A stretch of 64,000 bases of DNA from Robiginitalea biformata HTCC2501 (GTDB taxonomy: Bacteria; Bacteroidota; Bacteroidia; Flavobacteriales; Flavobacteriaceae): the NCBI RefSeq assembly GCF_000024125.1, contig NC_013222.1, positions 1,273,501 through 1,337,500 of the forward strand. The letters run 5' to 3'. The notes beneath the pieces are model-generated. The model saw only the letters and a list, made by a program, of their open reading frames with translations, was not told the origin of the DNA and searched no databases. The first letter of the stretch is position 1. The number at the start of each line of letters is the position of its first letter. This document shows, one piece after another, positions 16,736-24,904 of the stretch. The position numbers and the translations under genes were made by a program.

Positions 16736-17563
16736 TTATCGGATAAAGCAACCACTCTGCAATTGGATTTTTTTCTCCTTGAGGCCGTTTACCAGGTTGG
16801 TTATTTTGACTTTTGTTTCAGACCCCATGAGTACGTTCAAGCCCAATTTCGGCGGGCCCGAAGCGGCTATTTTCTGTAACACGCGTTCAAAAAATTCAAT
16901 TCCCTTTTTTGTCTGGTCGGTTTTTTCCTGACTTTTCATCCCGAGTTCAAGCAGGATTTCAGACATATGAGAGGCGGGTTGCAGGAAGCTGATATCGGGA
17001 TTATCGGCCCAGGGGACCGGGTAGGTAATGGGTTCCGGTCCAAGTTTAAAGATATCGTAATAGATAAATTTACCCCCCGGTTTTAATACGCGGCTGATTT
17101 CCCCATAAAAGGCATCCTTTCTTTCGATGTTCATTTGCACGTGCTGCGTCCACACGGCATCGAAGGATGCATCCGCAAAAGGCAGGGATGTGGCATCGCA
17201 CTGCAGGAATTCCGTTTTCTCCGATAGCCCCACAAGGTCGGAGAGTTTCCGCGCTGTACGGATAAATTCGCCTGAAAGATCGACACCTACAACCTGGCAA
17301 TCGAATTCATCTGCCAGCATCCGGCAGGGGCCGCCTAAGCCGCATCCTACATCCAGGAGTTTGGCACCATGCAAGCCTGCCCTTTCGGCAAGTTCTCGGG
17401 AAACCTCGGCACCCCGGACATGAAACTCATCCACTGCAGCTATATCGCTTCTGCGGACGTGCTTCAGGTCCACCCCCAATTCACCAAGTCGTTTCAGGAT
17501 ATCTTCGCTGAGCCGCTCCCGATAGTAATGTGCTTCAATTGCTGAATTTTTAAGATCGGACAT
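16736..17563 (-). CDS. SAM-dependent class I methyltransferase
   Basis: A 275-residue cytoplasmic methyltransferase of the Methyltransf_11/UbiE-like type. Motif I is LLDVGCGLGGPCRML (about residues 68-82), followed by VVGVDLSGEFI and the motif LQCDATSLPFADASFDAVW, and RVLKPGGKFIYYDIF. The N-terminal part resembles the sarcosine/dimethylglycine and small-molecule methyltransferases, but the substrate is unknown. I chose ATG 17563 because it lies 17 bases after the nitrilase stop; the frame is open upstream only by overlap with that gene. The two genes probably form an operon, with the amidohydrolase first. Confidence 0.87.
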   Translation of the reverse strand: MSDLKNSAIEAHYYRERLSEDILKRLGELGVDLKHVRRSDIAAVDEFHVRGAEVSRELAERAGLHGAKLLDVGCGLGGPCRMLADEFDCQVVGVDLSGEFIRTARKLSDLVGLSEKTEFLQCDATSLPFADASFDAVWTQHVQMNIERKDAFYGEISRVLKPGGKFIYYDIFKLGPEPITYPVPWADNPDISFLQPASHMSEILLELGMKSQEKTDQTKKGIEFFERVLQKIAASGPPKLGLNVLMGSETKVKITNLVNGLKEKKIQLQSGCFIR

Positions 17564-17580
17564 AATATATCTGGTTTTGG

Positions 17581-18546
17581 TTATTGCGTATTGGGGGAGC
17601 CCGTTTGTGTCTCCCTTTCCATCCAATGGGGAATGGTCCGGGACCTGTTGGCCCGGCCTATGATGTTTTTGTACAAACTGGGTTTACGGGCCCGCTTGTA
17701 TCGGGTCCCGCCGGCCAGCTCCAGTTTTTTCCTGTCCAGTTGGGCGGTAGCGATCTGGGCATCAAAAGACTCGGTTTCCGCTAGTATTTCCCCATATGGG
17801 TCCAGGATCATGGCATTGCCATTTTTCAAATGGTCCCCGTCGTAGCCAATGGGGTTTGAGAAAGCATAAAAGACCCCATTGTCGTAGGCTCGCGCCGGCA
17901 ACCACCGCATAAGCCAGCCGCGGCCTTTGGGCCCCTGGAATTCTGCCCGGAGGATATCCGGGTGGGTGTCCCGGTTCTCCCAGAGTTCGTGGGCTACATA
18001 CCCCCGACCCGGCATGGCAGATGGCGTACAGCCTGTCACATGGGGGGCAAATATCAACTCGGCTCCCAACAGGCTCGTTGCCCGAACATTTTCGATGATG
18101 TTATTGTCGTAGCATATCAAGATACCGCATTTCCATCCCATTAAATCAAATACGCAGTATTCCGCCCCGGGTTCGATATGCGGGTTGATGAAGGGGTGGA
18201 TCTTGCGATACCTGGCAACCAGGCCTTCCCCTGTCACGCAAATGTAGGTGTTGTATACCTTCCCATGGTCTACTTCCAGCAGCCCGGCCAGGATGGTCAG
18301 GCCGGTTGTTCGGGCCAGCCCGATCAACTGACGCGTACTCGGACCGTCCGGCACGCTTTCCGCCAGGTTCAACAACGCCTCCCTGTCCAGGTTCCGGGTA
18401 TGGGTGTAGGCCGTAATGCACATCTCGTGGAAACTGATAACCTTCGCCCCGGCGGTTGCAGCCTTGCGCGTCAAATCAGTAATAACGGACAGGTTGTAAG
18501 ACTTATCTGCATCCCTGGGTTCGAATTGGGCGACGGCAATTTTCAT
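17581..18546 (-). CDS. Carbon-nitrogen hydrolase (nitrilase superfamily)
   Basis: A 321-residue cytoplasmic enzyme with the nitrilase-superfamily catalytic triad: Glu in ISFHEMCITA (about residue 41), Lys in RYRKIHPF (about 115) and Cys in ILICYDNN (about 145). It hydrolyses non-peptide C-N bonds in amides, nitriles or carbamoyl compounds. Asparagines follow the Cys-Tyr-Asp, where many amidases have Leu-Arg-Phe. Start is the ATG at 18546 (MKIAVAQFEP), where the family begins; the frame remains open far upstream but without homology. It is followed after 17 bases by a methyltransferase. The region upstream holds the first copy of a 34-bp element shared with the neighbouring plus-strand genes. 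Confidence 0.88.
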   Translation of the reverse strand: MKIAVAQFEPRDADKSYNLSVITDLTRKAATAGAKVISFHEMCITAYTHTRNLDREALLNLAESVPDGPSTRQLIGLARTTGLTILAGLLEVDHGKVYNTYICVTGEGLVARYRKIHPFINPHIEPGAEYCVFDLMGWKCGILICYDNNIIENVRATSLLGAELIFAPHVTGCTPSAMPGRGYVAHELWENRDTHPDILRAEFQGPKGRGWLMRWLPARAYDNGVFYAFSNPIGYDGDHLKNGNAMILDPYGEILAETESFDAQIATAQLDRKKLELAGGTRYKRARKPSLYKNIIGRANRSRTIPHWMERETQTGSPNTQ

Positions 18547-18832
18547 TGGGATGGTTGGATTAATGGAACATACCGGAGCACCGCCCGGGAATATACGCTT
18601 AACCTGGTGACACCTTGTGGCATTAGGCAGGGCAGATTGGGATAAAACCGTCCTAAAATAATAAAATCCAGGCAATTGGGTATTTGGGGAGCCAAAAGCG
18701 TCAAAATCTGTTGCCTCTCGGTCAAACGGGGCCAGCTTAAAATTACATTTTGTTGAGATGAAATTCTGAGGACAGAAGGCATGTTTTGAAAACCACCTGC
18801 CGATTAAGAAACTTGTCAAACCAGTATCGATC
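18547..18832. other. Divergent intergenic region with regulatory repeat
   Basis: This 286-base stretch separates the minus-strand nitrilase gene from the plus-strand membrane protein gene. It holds copy 1 of the 34-bp element (18698-18731) and a near-consensus promoter-like TACATTTTG just after it. No gene is supported here. Confidence 0.7.
18698..18731 (+). promoter_or_regulatory. 34-bp upstream element, copy 1
   Basis: Begins GCGTCAAAATCTGTTGCC and contains two GTCAAA hexamers 21 bases apart (start to start), about two helical turns. It is 32/34 identical to copy 2 at 19385-19418. It lies 135 bases before the membrane protein gene. The arrangement suggests a regulator binding site or a shared upstream promoter part. 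Confidence 0.75.
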
Positions 18833-19360
18833 ATGAAGCTATCCAGATACACCAAACGCGCCATCGGGGGCGGCCTGTTTTCCCTATTCTTTATTTTTCT
18901 GAGTTCCTGGCTTTTGGGGACTTTAAGCGGATATGAGGCCAAAGTCCTCATCAAGAATTCCCTTTCCGGGCTGAACGTGCTGTGCAATACCATCGTCCTG
19001 GCGTCGGCGACGATACTCGCCCTGCTATTGACTTTGCTCGGCCTGAGTTCTACAAGTAATTCGAAACTCAAGGAAAGCCATTACAGGCACGTCATGCAAA
19101 TTGCCCGGGTGGATACCGTGGTCTTCATCATGTCCCTGCTGTCCTTCCTGATATTCAACCTGCCCATCACTGAATCCGAAAATGTACCGGCCAATTGGTT
19201 TACGATTATCTATTATGTATCGCTTGGGATCAGCGCGGTGCTGAGCGCTTCATTGATAGTGGTAGTCCTGATGCTCTACAACACCGTGATCAATATCATC
19301 AAGATCGTCGGCCTGGGCCAGGAAGACCATCCGCTCACCATCGGGGAGGATGAGGATTAA
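18833..19360 (+). CDS. Hypothetical four-helix membrane protein linked to baeRF gene
   Basis: A 175-residue inner membrane protein with four hydrophobic segments (about residues 12-33, 50-72, 98-116 and 128-158), a basic start (MKLSRYTKRA) and a very acidic end (GEDED). The middle loop is polar and Ser/Asn-rich (SSTSNSKLKESHYRHVMQIAR). I do not recognise the family. It carries one copy of the 34-bp element 135 bases upstream, and the next gene carries the other copy, so the two are probably controlled together although each has its own upstream region. Confidence 0.72.
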   Translation: MKLSRYTKRAIGGGLFSLFFIFLSSWLLGTLSGYEAKVLIKNSLSGLNVLCNTIVLASATILALLLTLLGLSSTSNSKLKESHYRHVMQIARVDTVVFIMSLLSFLIFNLPITESENVPANWFTIIYYVSLGISAVLSASLIVVVLMLYNTVINIIKIVGLGQEDHPLTIGEDED

Positions 19361-19384
19361 CCAGTTACCGCAACCATACTGAAT

Positions 19385-19418
19385 GCGTCAAAATCTGTTG
19401 CCTCTCCGTCAAACAGGG
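19385..19418 (+). promoter_or_regulatory. 34-bp upstream element, copy 2
   Basis: Differs from copy 1 at only two of 34 positions (23 and 31). It lies 107 bases before the baeRF-like gene at 19492. The identity stops sharply after the element, so it is a conserved short motif and not a remnant of a longer gene duplication. Confidence 0.75.
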
Positions 19419-19491
19419 TTCTATAGAGTGATTATCTTATATAGTCCGTAAGTTGACTTAAAACAATTCTAAACCTGAAAGTGACGCACCT

Positions 19492-20646
19492 ATGACGCTA
19501 CTTACCAAAGAAGAAGTAATCGAACTGAGCGGGATGCATGCCCCCACCTGTATATCTATTTATATCCCAACCCACCGGAGCGGGCAGGAGGTACTTGAAA
19601 AAAAAGACCCCCTGGCCCTGAAGAACCAGTTGAAAGAAGTTTCCCAAAAGCTCACAGAGCAGGGGTATTCGGATCGTGAAATTGAAGCCATGCTGGAACC
19701 GGCTACCGAATTACTGGAGGACACCGAATTCTGGAGGCACCAATCCGACGGGCTGGCGCTCTTCCTGTCTGAGGGGTATTTTAAAAAGTTTACCCTCCCC
19801 CTGGAATTCGAACCGGCTCATTATGTCTCCAACGGTTTCTACCTGGTGCCTATGATGCCCATCCTTACCGGGGATGGCCGGTACTTTATCCTGACGCTCG
19901 ACCTGGAAGGGGTGAAATTATACGAGGGCACCCGGTATTCCATCACGGAGGTTGTGGTTGATGACCTGACGCCAAGCCGGCTCCAGGACCGGGTGGGGTA
20001 TGACTACGAGGAAAAGTTCCTGCAATTCCGCAGCCAGCAGGAAGGCTCCGGCCATGCCTTGTTTCATGGCCACGGGGAAGGGGAGGCCGACCATAAGAAT
20101 GAAATCCTGAGGTATTTCCGGGCCGTAAACGACGGGTTGATGCAGCTCCTGCACGATGAACAACAGCCGCTGGTGGTTGTATGCCTGGATTATTTGTTCC
20201 CGATTTACCGGGAGGCCAATGACTACCAGCACCTGATGGAATCGCACATCGCCATCAACCCGGAGGATCTGGATGTTTTATCCCTTCACGACAGGACCTG
20301 GAACCTAGTCGCCCCCCATTTTGAAACCGAGCGGAAGGCGAAGGCCGGGTCGTATCAGCAGGCCCTGGGCTCCAAAAAGGCCACGCCGGATATCCGCGAC
20401 ATCGTCCCGGCTGCCCTGGATGGACGCGTCGAGGCCCTGTTCCTCCGGGAAGGGGAGGATACCTGGGGGCTGTACAACCGCGAGGCGCGGGAAACCAAGA
20501 TACATGAAGAGCCCCGGGAGGCAAGTGTTTCCCTGTTTAACCTCGCTGCCGGGGAAACCTACAGGCAAAGCGGTACGGTCTATGTGCTCCCGGATGAGGA
20601 AATGCCGGATGAGCACTCTGCGGTTTGTGCCTTGTTCCGATACTGA
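19492..20646 (+). CDS. Release-factor-like baeRF family protein
   Basis: A 384-residue soluble protein that resembles the bacterial archaeo-eukaryotic release factor (baeRF) families, relatives of eRF1 and Pelota predicted to act on ribosomes. The pattern includes CISIYIPTHRSGQEV at the N-terminus, FWRHQSDGLALFLSEG in the middle, the central block RYFILTLDLEGVKLYEGTR, and a C-terminal part like the peptide-release domain with VVVCLDYLFPIYREAN. No GGQ motif is visible, so a classical peptidyl-tRNA hydrolysis role is not assured. In other bacteria baeRF genes are linked to stress responses. The gene has its own upstream copy of the 34-bp element. Subfamily number is not assigned. Confidence 0.75.
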   Translation: MTLLTKEEVIELSGMHAPTCISIYIPTHRSGQEVLEKKDPLALKNQLKEVSQKLTEQGYSDREIEAMLEPATELLEDTEFWRHQSDGLALFLSEGYFKKFTLPLEFEPAHYVSNGFYLVPMMPILTGDGRYFILTLDLEGVKLYEGTRYSITEVVVDDLTPSRLQDRVGYDYEEKFLQFRSQQEGSGHALFHGHGEGEADHKNEILRYFRAVNDGLMQLLHDEQQPLVVVCLDYLFPIYREANDYQHLMESHIAINPEDLDVLSLHDRTWNLVAPHFETERKAKAGSYQQALGSKKATPDIRDIVPAALDGRVEALFLREGEDTWGLYNREARETKIHEEPREASVSLFNLAAGETYRQSGTVYVLPDEEMPDEHSAVCALFRY

Positions 20647-21036
20647 ATTCCCGTTGCCGGGCAGGCAGGGGGTTGAGGAAACCGATTAATTTGTCCTCTC
20701 CCCGGGCTTTCTCCATGTTCCACTTATTAATTCACATCCCATGTAACCCAGGTTACTGTGGCTGCAGCCTGGAGTCGATACCTTTACATCTGAGACTGAG
20801 TTTTCGGGATTTGCAACGGACAAATGGCGATGTTCCCGCACCCGGCCGATGCCAGGCTGCAGGATGATTCGTTTGAAAGGATTGATTTTTAATTGATAGG
20901 TTGGTTGTTTGTTTTGGGAGGCGGTCCGCTCAAACCGGGCCGTTTCCTTCTTTTAAACCAACCCCTGAAGCCTGAATCGAATTACGGGAAATCCGGAGCG
21001 CTTTTCAGGTAATGGTATGTTGTTATAACCATTGAA
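20647..21036. other. Gene-free stretch with possible structured RNA
   Basis: No protein gene is supported in these 390 bases. A GTAACC/GGTTAC hairpin (20743-20756) is followed by a long-range 11-bp inverted repeat (20762-20862). A TACCTTTA promoter-like box lies inside that repeat at 20779-20786. The final 150 bases show nothing clear. Confidence 0.5.
20762..20862 (+). ncRNA. Candidate structured RNA closed by an 11-bp stem
   Basis: CTGCAGCCTGG at 20762-20772 pairs perfectly with CCAGGCTGCAG at 20852-20862. The 79 bases between contain a smaller ATTTG/CAAAT hairpin (about 20810-20825). No U-tract terminator is seen, and such an 11-bp pairing is expected about once by chance in a window of this size, so this is only a candidate. 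Confidence 0.25.
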
Positions 21037-21720
21037 ATGAAGACACTGGGGCTTATTGGCGGCACCTCCTGGCATTCCACTATTGAATACTACCGCTGTA
21101 TCAATGAACAGGTGGGAGAGGAGATTGGCAGGCATGCCAATCCGCCCCTGATCCTGCACAGTATCAACATTGAATTGATGCGGGAACAGGACCCCCGGAA
21201 AATCAACGCCAAGTACCTGGATGTAGCCCAAAAATTGGAGCAGGCTGGTGCGGAGGCTATTGTCATCTGTGCCAATACCCCCCACATGGCCTATGACAAC
21301 GTGCAGCCAAAAATCGGCATCCCTTTTTTGCATATTGCCGATGCCACCGGAAAGGAGGCGGAGCGATTGGGACTGAAGAAATTGGGGCTGCTGGGGAATC
21401 GGCCGACAATGACAGGCAGTTTTATTTCAGGATTCCTCAAATCAAATTACCATATGGAAGTCCTGATTCCGGAAGCCGAAAATATCGGAAAGGCCCATAA
21501 ATTCGTGTCCGAAGAACTTACCCAGGGGGCATTTACGCCCCCCGCCAGAGAGTTTTTCACCGGTCAAATGGAACTTCTCCGGGCCCGGGGTGCGGAAGGG
21601 ATTATTTTAGGGTGTACCGAATTACCGATTTTGCTCAAAGAGGACGATATTGACATGCCCCTGTTGGCTACCACCCACCTGCATGTGCAAATGGCGGTGG
21701 AATTTATACTTTCCGATTAA
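21037..21720 (+). CDS. Aspartate/glutamate racemase family protein
   Basis: A 227-residue cofactor-independent racemase. The two catalytic cysteines are in VICANTPHMA (Cys about 78) and IILGCTELPIL (Cys about 193), each with the following Thr or Asn-Thr typical of the family, and the N-terminus has the KTLGLIGGTSWHST motif of the YgeA-type broad amino acid racemases. It would convert L- and D-aspartate, glutamate or other amino acids. It ends 20 bases before the MBL-rhodanese gene and may be co-transcribed with it, although the functions have no evident link. Confidence 0.88.
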   Translation: MKTLGLIGGTSWHSTIEYYRCINEQVGEEIGRHANPPLILHSINIELMREQDPRKINAKYLDVAQKLEQAGAEAIVICANTPHMAYDNVQPKIGIPFLHIADATGKEAERLGLKKLGLLGNRPTMTGSFISGFLKSNYHMEVLIPEAENIGKAHKFVSEELTQGAFTPPAREFFTGQMELLRARGAEGIILGCTELPILLKEDDIDMPLLATTHLHVQMAVEFILSD

Positions 21721-21740
21721 CACGATTAAAGACTTGAACC

Positions 21741-23075
21741 ATGCATATTAAACAATTCGAATACAAACCCCTGGCCCATTATTCCTACGCCCTGATCAGC
21801 GATGGGGAAATGGCCGTGGTAGACCCGGAGCGCGACCCGCTGCAGTATTACAAAATTGCAGAGGAACACGGTGCCCGGATCACCGCGGTTATCGAGACGC
21901 ATCCACACGCTGATTTTGTCAGTTCCCACCTGCAAATACACCGCGAAACCGGGGCAACTATATACAACAGTAAAAAACTGGGGGCGGATTATCCGAATAA
22001 GGGCTTTGATGAGGGGGATGTGCTTAAAATCGGGAAGGCGACCTTACGAGCCATCAATACCCCCGGCCACTCCCCGGACAGTATTACCGTGGTTGCTGAG
22101 GCGGACGGGAATACGGCACTTTTCACCGGTGACACGCTCTTTATTGGCGACGTGGGCCGTCCGGACCTGCGGGAGAAGGCCGGAAACATGCGGGCCAAAA
22201 GACAGGAACTCGCCGAGATGATGTACCATACGATACAGCATAAATTCAAGAACTTACCGGATGACGCACAGGTCTATCCTGCGCATGGCGCCGGATCGCT
22301 TTGCGGCAAAAATTTAAGCAGTGACAAAAGCAGTACACTCGGCAATGAACGCATGGGCAACTGGGCCTTTAAGGATCAAAGTAAGGAGGAATTCATCAGT
22401 ACTTTGCTCGACAGCCAACCGTTTATTCCAGGCTATTTTGGTTTTAACGTCGATGTGAATAAAACCGGAGCCGGGAACCTGAGGGAGGCCCTGGCTGCCG
22501 TACCGTTCAGGATGCATGGGTCTGAGAAAGGCCTTATTGTGGATACGCGGGCTGAAGAGGATTTTAAAAGCGGTCACCTGGAGGGGAGTATCAACATACA
22601 GGCCACTTCCATGGATGACAAGTTCGAGACCTGGTTGGGGTCTATTGTGGAGCCCCGGGAGGAATTCCATCTGGTGATTGACCGGTCTGCAGATTTGGGA
22701 GCGATATTGAACCGGGTGTCGAAAATTGGGTACGAAAAACAGTTGCAATCGGTATTCACCCTGAACGGGAGGAATTTGGTTGAGAGCAGGTCGCTGGACC
22801 TGCAGGATTTTGAGGCCCATCCGGAGCGATATACCGTCATCGATGTCCGGAACGCCAGCGAGGTGGAGGAAGGCAAGATCTTTGACCATGCGCTTTCCCA
22901 CCCCCTGAATGAATTGCGCGGTACGGCCGGTAAAATCCCAACGGAAAAACCGGTGGTGGTGCACTGTGCCGGGGGGTATCGCAGCGCTGCGGGGAGTAGT
23001 ATTCTTTCCAGGGAACTCGAAAGCGTCCGGGTATTCGACCTGGGAGAAAATATCAAGAAGTTCACGCCATCCTAA
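21741..23075 (+). CDS. MBL-fold hydrolase with two rhodanese domains (persulfide dioxygenase-like)
   Basis: A 444-residue protein with an N-terminal metallo-beta-lactamase domain (about 1-240) containing THPHADFVSSH metal ligands, GHSPDS, and FTGDTLFIGDVGRPDL, as in ETHE1-like persulfide dioxygenases. Two rhodanese-like domains follow: the first (about 255-350) lacks an active-site cysteine at the expected loop (VIDRSADLG), and the second (about 355-444) has Cys in VVHCAGGYRSAAG. Family members oxidise glutathione persulfide or handle sulfane sulfur in the cytoplasm. The start ATG lies 20 bases after the racemase gene. It is a common arrangement in Bacteroidota. Confidence 0.9.
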   Translation: MHIKQFEYKPLAHYSYALISDGEMAVVDPERDPLQYYKIAEEHGARITAVIETHPHADFVSSHLQIHRETGATIYNSKKLGADYPNKGFDEGDVLKIGKATLRAINTPGHSPDSITVVAEADGNTALFTGDTLFIGDVGRPDLREKAGNMRAKRQELAEMMYHTIQHKFKNLPDDAQVYPAHGAGSLCGKNLSSDKSSTLGNERMGNWAFKDQSKEEFISTLLDSQPFIPGYFGFNVDVNKTGAGNLREALAAVPFRMHGSEKGLIVDTRAEEDFKSGHLEGSINIQATSMDDKFETWLGSIVEPREEFHLVIDRSADLGAILNRVSKIGYEKQLQSVFTLNGRNLVESRSLDLQDFEAHPERYTVIDVRNASEVEEGKIFDHALSHPLNELRGTAGKIPTEKPVVVHCAGGYRSAAGSSILSRELESVRVFDLGENIKKFTPS

Positions 23076-23310
23076 AGCGGCCATGGGGGGCTTTAAAAGG
23101 AAAGCCAGTCTGGTGGATGACTGGATTGCTTTCTCGCCTTCGCCTCGAAAGCGGCCACCCATGCCCCACAGGACTGGATTGCTTTCTCACTGCGTTCGAA
23201 AGCGGCCAGAATGGGGGAGCTTAACAAAGAAAGCCATCCGCCCCGCTGGCGCGCGGCGTTGCCTTTTTCCTCTGTCCGCATGCTCAAGCGAGCTTGGCAT
23301 GCTCCCAAAG
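23076..23310. other. Intergenic region of hairpin repeats downstream of a tRNA
   Basis: No gene is supported. The stretch holds two copies of a 53-bp-period hairpin repeat, a third partial copy touching the MBL-rhodanese stop codon (23074-23083), and a separate strong hairpin of GCATGC/CAAGC arms near 23279-23303. Confidence 0.6.
23119..23208. repeat. Two tandem hairpin-forming repeats
   Basis: Unit A (23119-23157) and unit B (23172-23208) both begin GACTGGATTGCTTTCTC and end TCGAAAGCGGCCA, with a variable 7-9 base middle. In each, GCTTTC pairs with GAAAGC to form a short hairpin. The start of the unit resembles the end of the neighbouring initiator tRNA gene and its terminator stem. Confidence 0.8.
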
Positions 23311-23337
23311 AAAAAAGCCACCGACTCTGTCGATGGC
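23311..23337 (-). terminator. Rho-independent terminator of the initiator tRNA
   Basis: On the minus strand a 9-bp stem (GCCATCGAC / GTCGGTGGC, one G-T pair) with a 3-base loop is followed by six T. It sits 9 bases after the tRNA 3' end. Confidence 0.85.
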
Positions 23338-23345
23338 TTTCTTTG

Positions 23346-23418
<73 letters not shown>

Positions 23419-23428
23419 ATGTGGACGG

Positions 23429-23460
23429 CAAATATACGACGATTTATTGGTTTAATCAAA
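23429..23460 (-). promoter_or_regulatory. Promoter of the initiator tRNA (TTTG-N20-TATATTTG)
   Basis: The minus strand has TTTG at 23460-23457, 20 bases, then TATATTTG at 23436-23429, both exact matches to the Bacteroidota -33/-7 consensus. The tRNA 5' end is 11 bases downstream. The rRNA promoter at 62175-62206 has the same boxes and the same spacing. Confidence 0.8.
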
Positions 23461-23539
23461 AGTTGGCTGGGGGAAATATTTATCCTGCCGCCGGGTGCTT
23501 TTGCGAAATTCCCTAACTTCGGCCATTGAGGAATTTCGG

Positions 23540-24904
23540 ATGGAAGTTATCAATGAATTCATAGCGGGCCTGATCCCCTATACGGAATGGCCCATGTTCC
23601 TGCTGCTTATCGGCGGGGGGTTGTTTTTGGTGTTTTATTCCGGCTTCGCCCCGTACCGGTATTTCCGCCACGCCCTGGCGATAACCGCGGGAAAATACGA
23701 CGATAAAAAGGCCCAGGGGGAGGTCAGTTCCTTCCAGGCATTGTCCGCTGCGGTGGCGGCCACCGTGGGATTGGGGAATATTTCCGGGGTGGCTATTGCC
23801 ATCCACGACGGGGGGCCGGGCGTGGTCTTCTGGATCTGGATGACAGCGCTGATCGGCATGTGTATCAAATACTATTCGTGCAGCCTGGCCATCATGTACC
23901 GGGGTACGGATTCCGATGGAAAATTGCAGGGAGGCCCGATGTTTTACATTACCCAGGGAATGGGGCCAAAGGCGAAGCCCCTGGCGGTCTTCTTCTGCAT
24001 CTGCGGCCTCTTTGGGTTCCTCGGGGTATTTACCGCCAACCAGTTCACCGAAACGTTTATGAGCGTTGTGGAACCCACGGAAACCCTGTGGGCCACGTCG
24101 GAATTCAACTGGAAGCTGCTGATCGGTATTGTACTGGCCATAATTACCTCCTTCGTGATTTTCGGGGGGCTCACCAAGATCGCAAAGGTGGCCTCGGCCA
24201 TCGTCCCTTTCATGGTATTGCTTTACCTGGTGGCGGTTATCGTGGTGATGGTCCTGAATTCCGATCAGGTTTGGCCGGCCCTCCGCATGATCCTCCGGGA
24301 AGCCTGGAATTTTGAGACCGCCGTCACGGGCGGTTTCTGGGGATTGGTCATTATCGGGATCCGCCGGGCGATGTTCTCCAACGAGGCCGGTTTGGGGAGT
24401 GCACCCATGTACCACGGCCAAAGCCGGAACGACGAGCCCATCAAGGAAGGGTTGGTCGCCATGCTCGGGCCGTTTATCGACACCATCCTCGTCTGCACCT
24501 TTACCGCTGTGGTCATTATCCTGAGCGGGGCCTATCTGGAAGACGGGAGCGGGATTGTTATGACCCTCAGTGCCTTCCGCACCACGCTGTTCGGATACGG
24601 GGACGAATTGCTGATGCTGATCGTAACCGCCTTCGCGCTTTCAACCCTCTTCACGTATTCGTATTACGGGGTCAAGAGCCTTTCGTTCCTGACCACCGCG
24701 CGGATCGGGAAGTACTACAACTGGTATTTTGTCGTCATGATCGTCTTTGCCGCTGTGGCTTCCCTGGAGCTCGTCAAAAACCTCATCGACCTGTCGTACG
24801 CCCTGATGGTTATCCCAAATATGATCGCCGTACTGTGGCTCGCCCCCCGGGTGAACGCCGCGGCAAAAAAATATTTTAAGCAGTTGCGCCATGAAAGAGC
24901 ATAA
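23540..24904 (+). CDS. Alanine/glycine:cation symporter (AGCS family)
   Basis: A 454-residue inner membrane sodium-coupled amino acid transporter of the AGCS family. About ten helices are visible, with the family signature around VGLGNISGVAIAIHDGGPG (residues about 90-108), the KLQGGPMFYITQGMG block, and GLGSAPMYHGQS further on. Substrate is probably alanine or glycine. I use the ATG at 23540 (MEVINEFIAGLIPY) as in the family; the frame is open for 15 more codons. Its last 14 bases overlap the era start, an arrangement that suggests co-transcription. Confidence 0.9.
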   Translation: MEVINEFIAGLIPYTEWPMFLLLIGGGLFLVFYSGFAPYRYFRHALAITAGKYDDKKAQGEVSSFQALSAAVAATVGLGNISGVAIAIHDGGPGVVFWIWMTALIGMCIKYYSCSLAIMYRGTDSDGKLQGGPMFYITQGMGPKAKPLAVFFCICGLFGFLGVFTANQFTETFMSVVEPTETLWATSEFNWKLLIGIVLAIITSFVIFGGLTKIAKVASAIVPFMVLLYLVAVIVVMVLNSDQVWPALRMILREAWNFETAVTGGFWGLVIIGIRRAMFSNEAGLGSAPMYHGQSRNDEPIKEGLVAMLGPFIDTILVCTFTAVVIILSGAYLEDGSGIVMTLSAFRTTLFGYGDELLMLIVTAFALSTLFTYSYYGVKSLSFLTTARIGKYYNWYFVVMIVFAAVASLELVKNLIDLSYALMVIPNMIAVLWLAPRVNAAAKKYFKQLRHERA

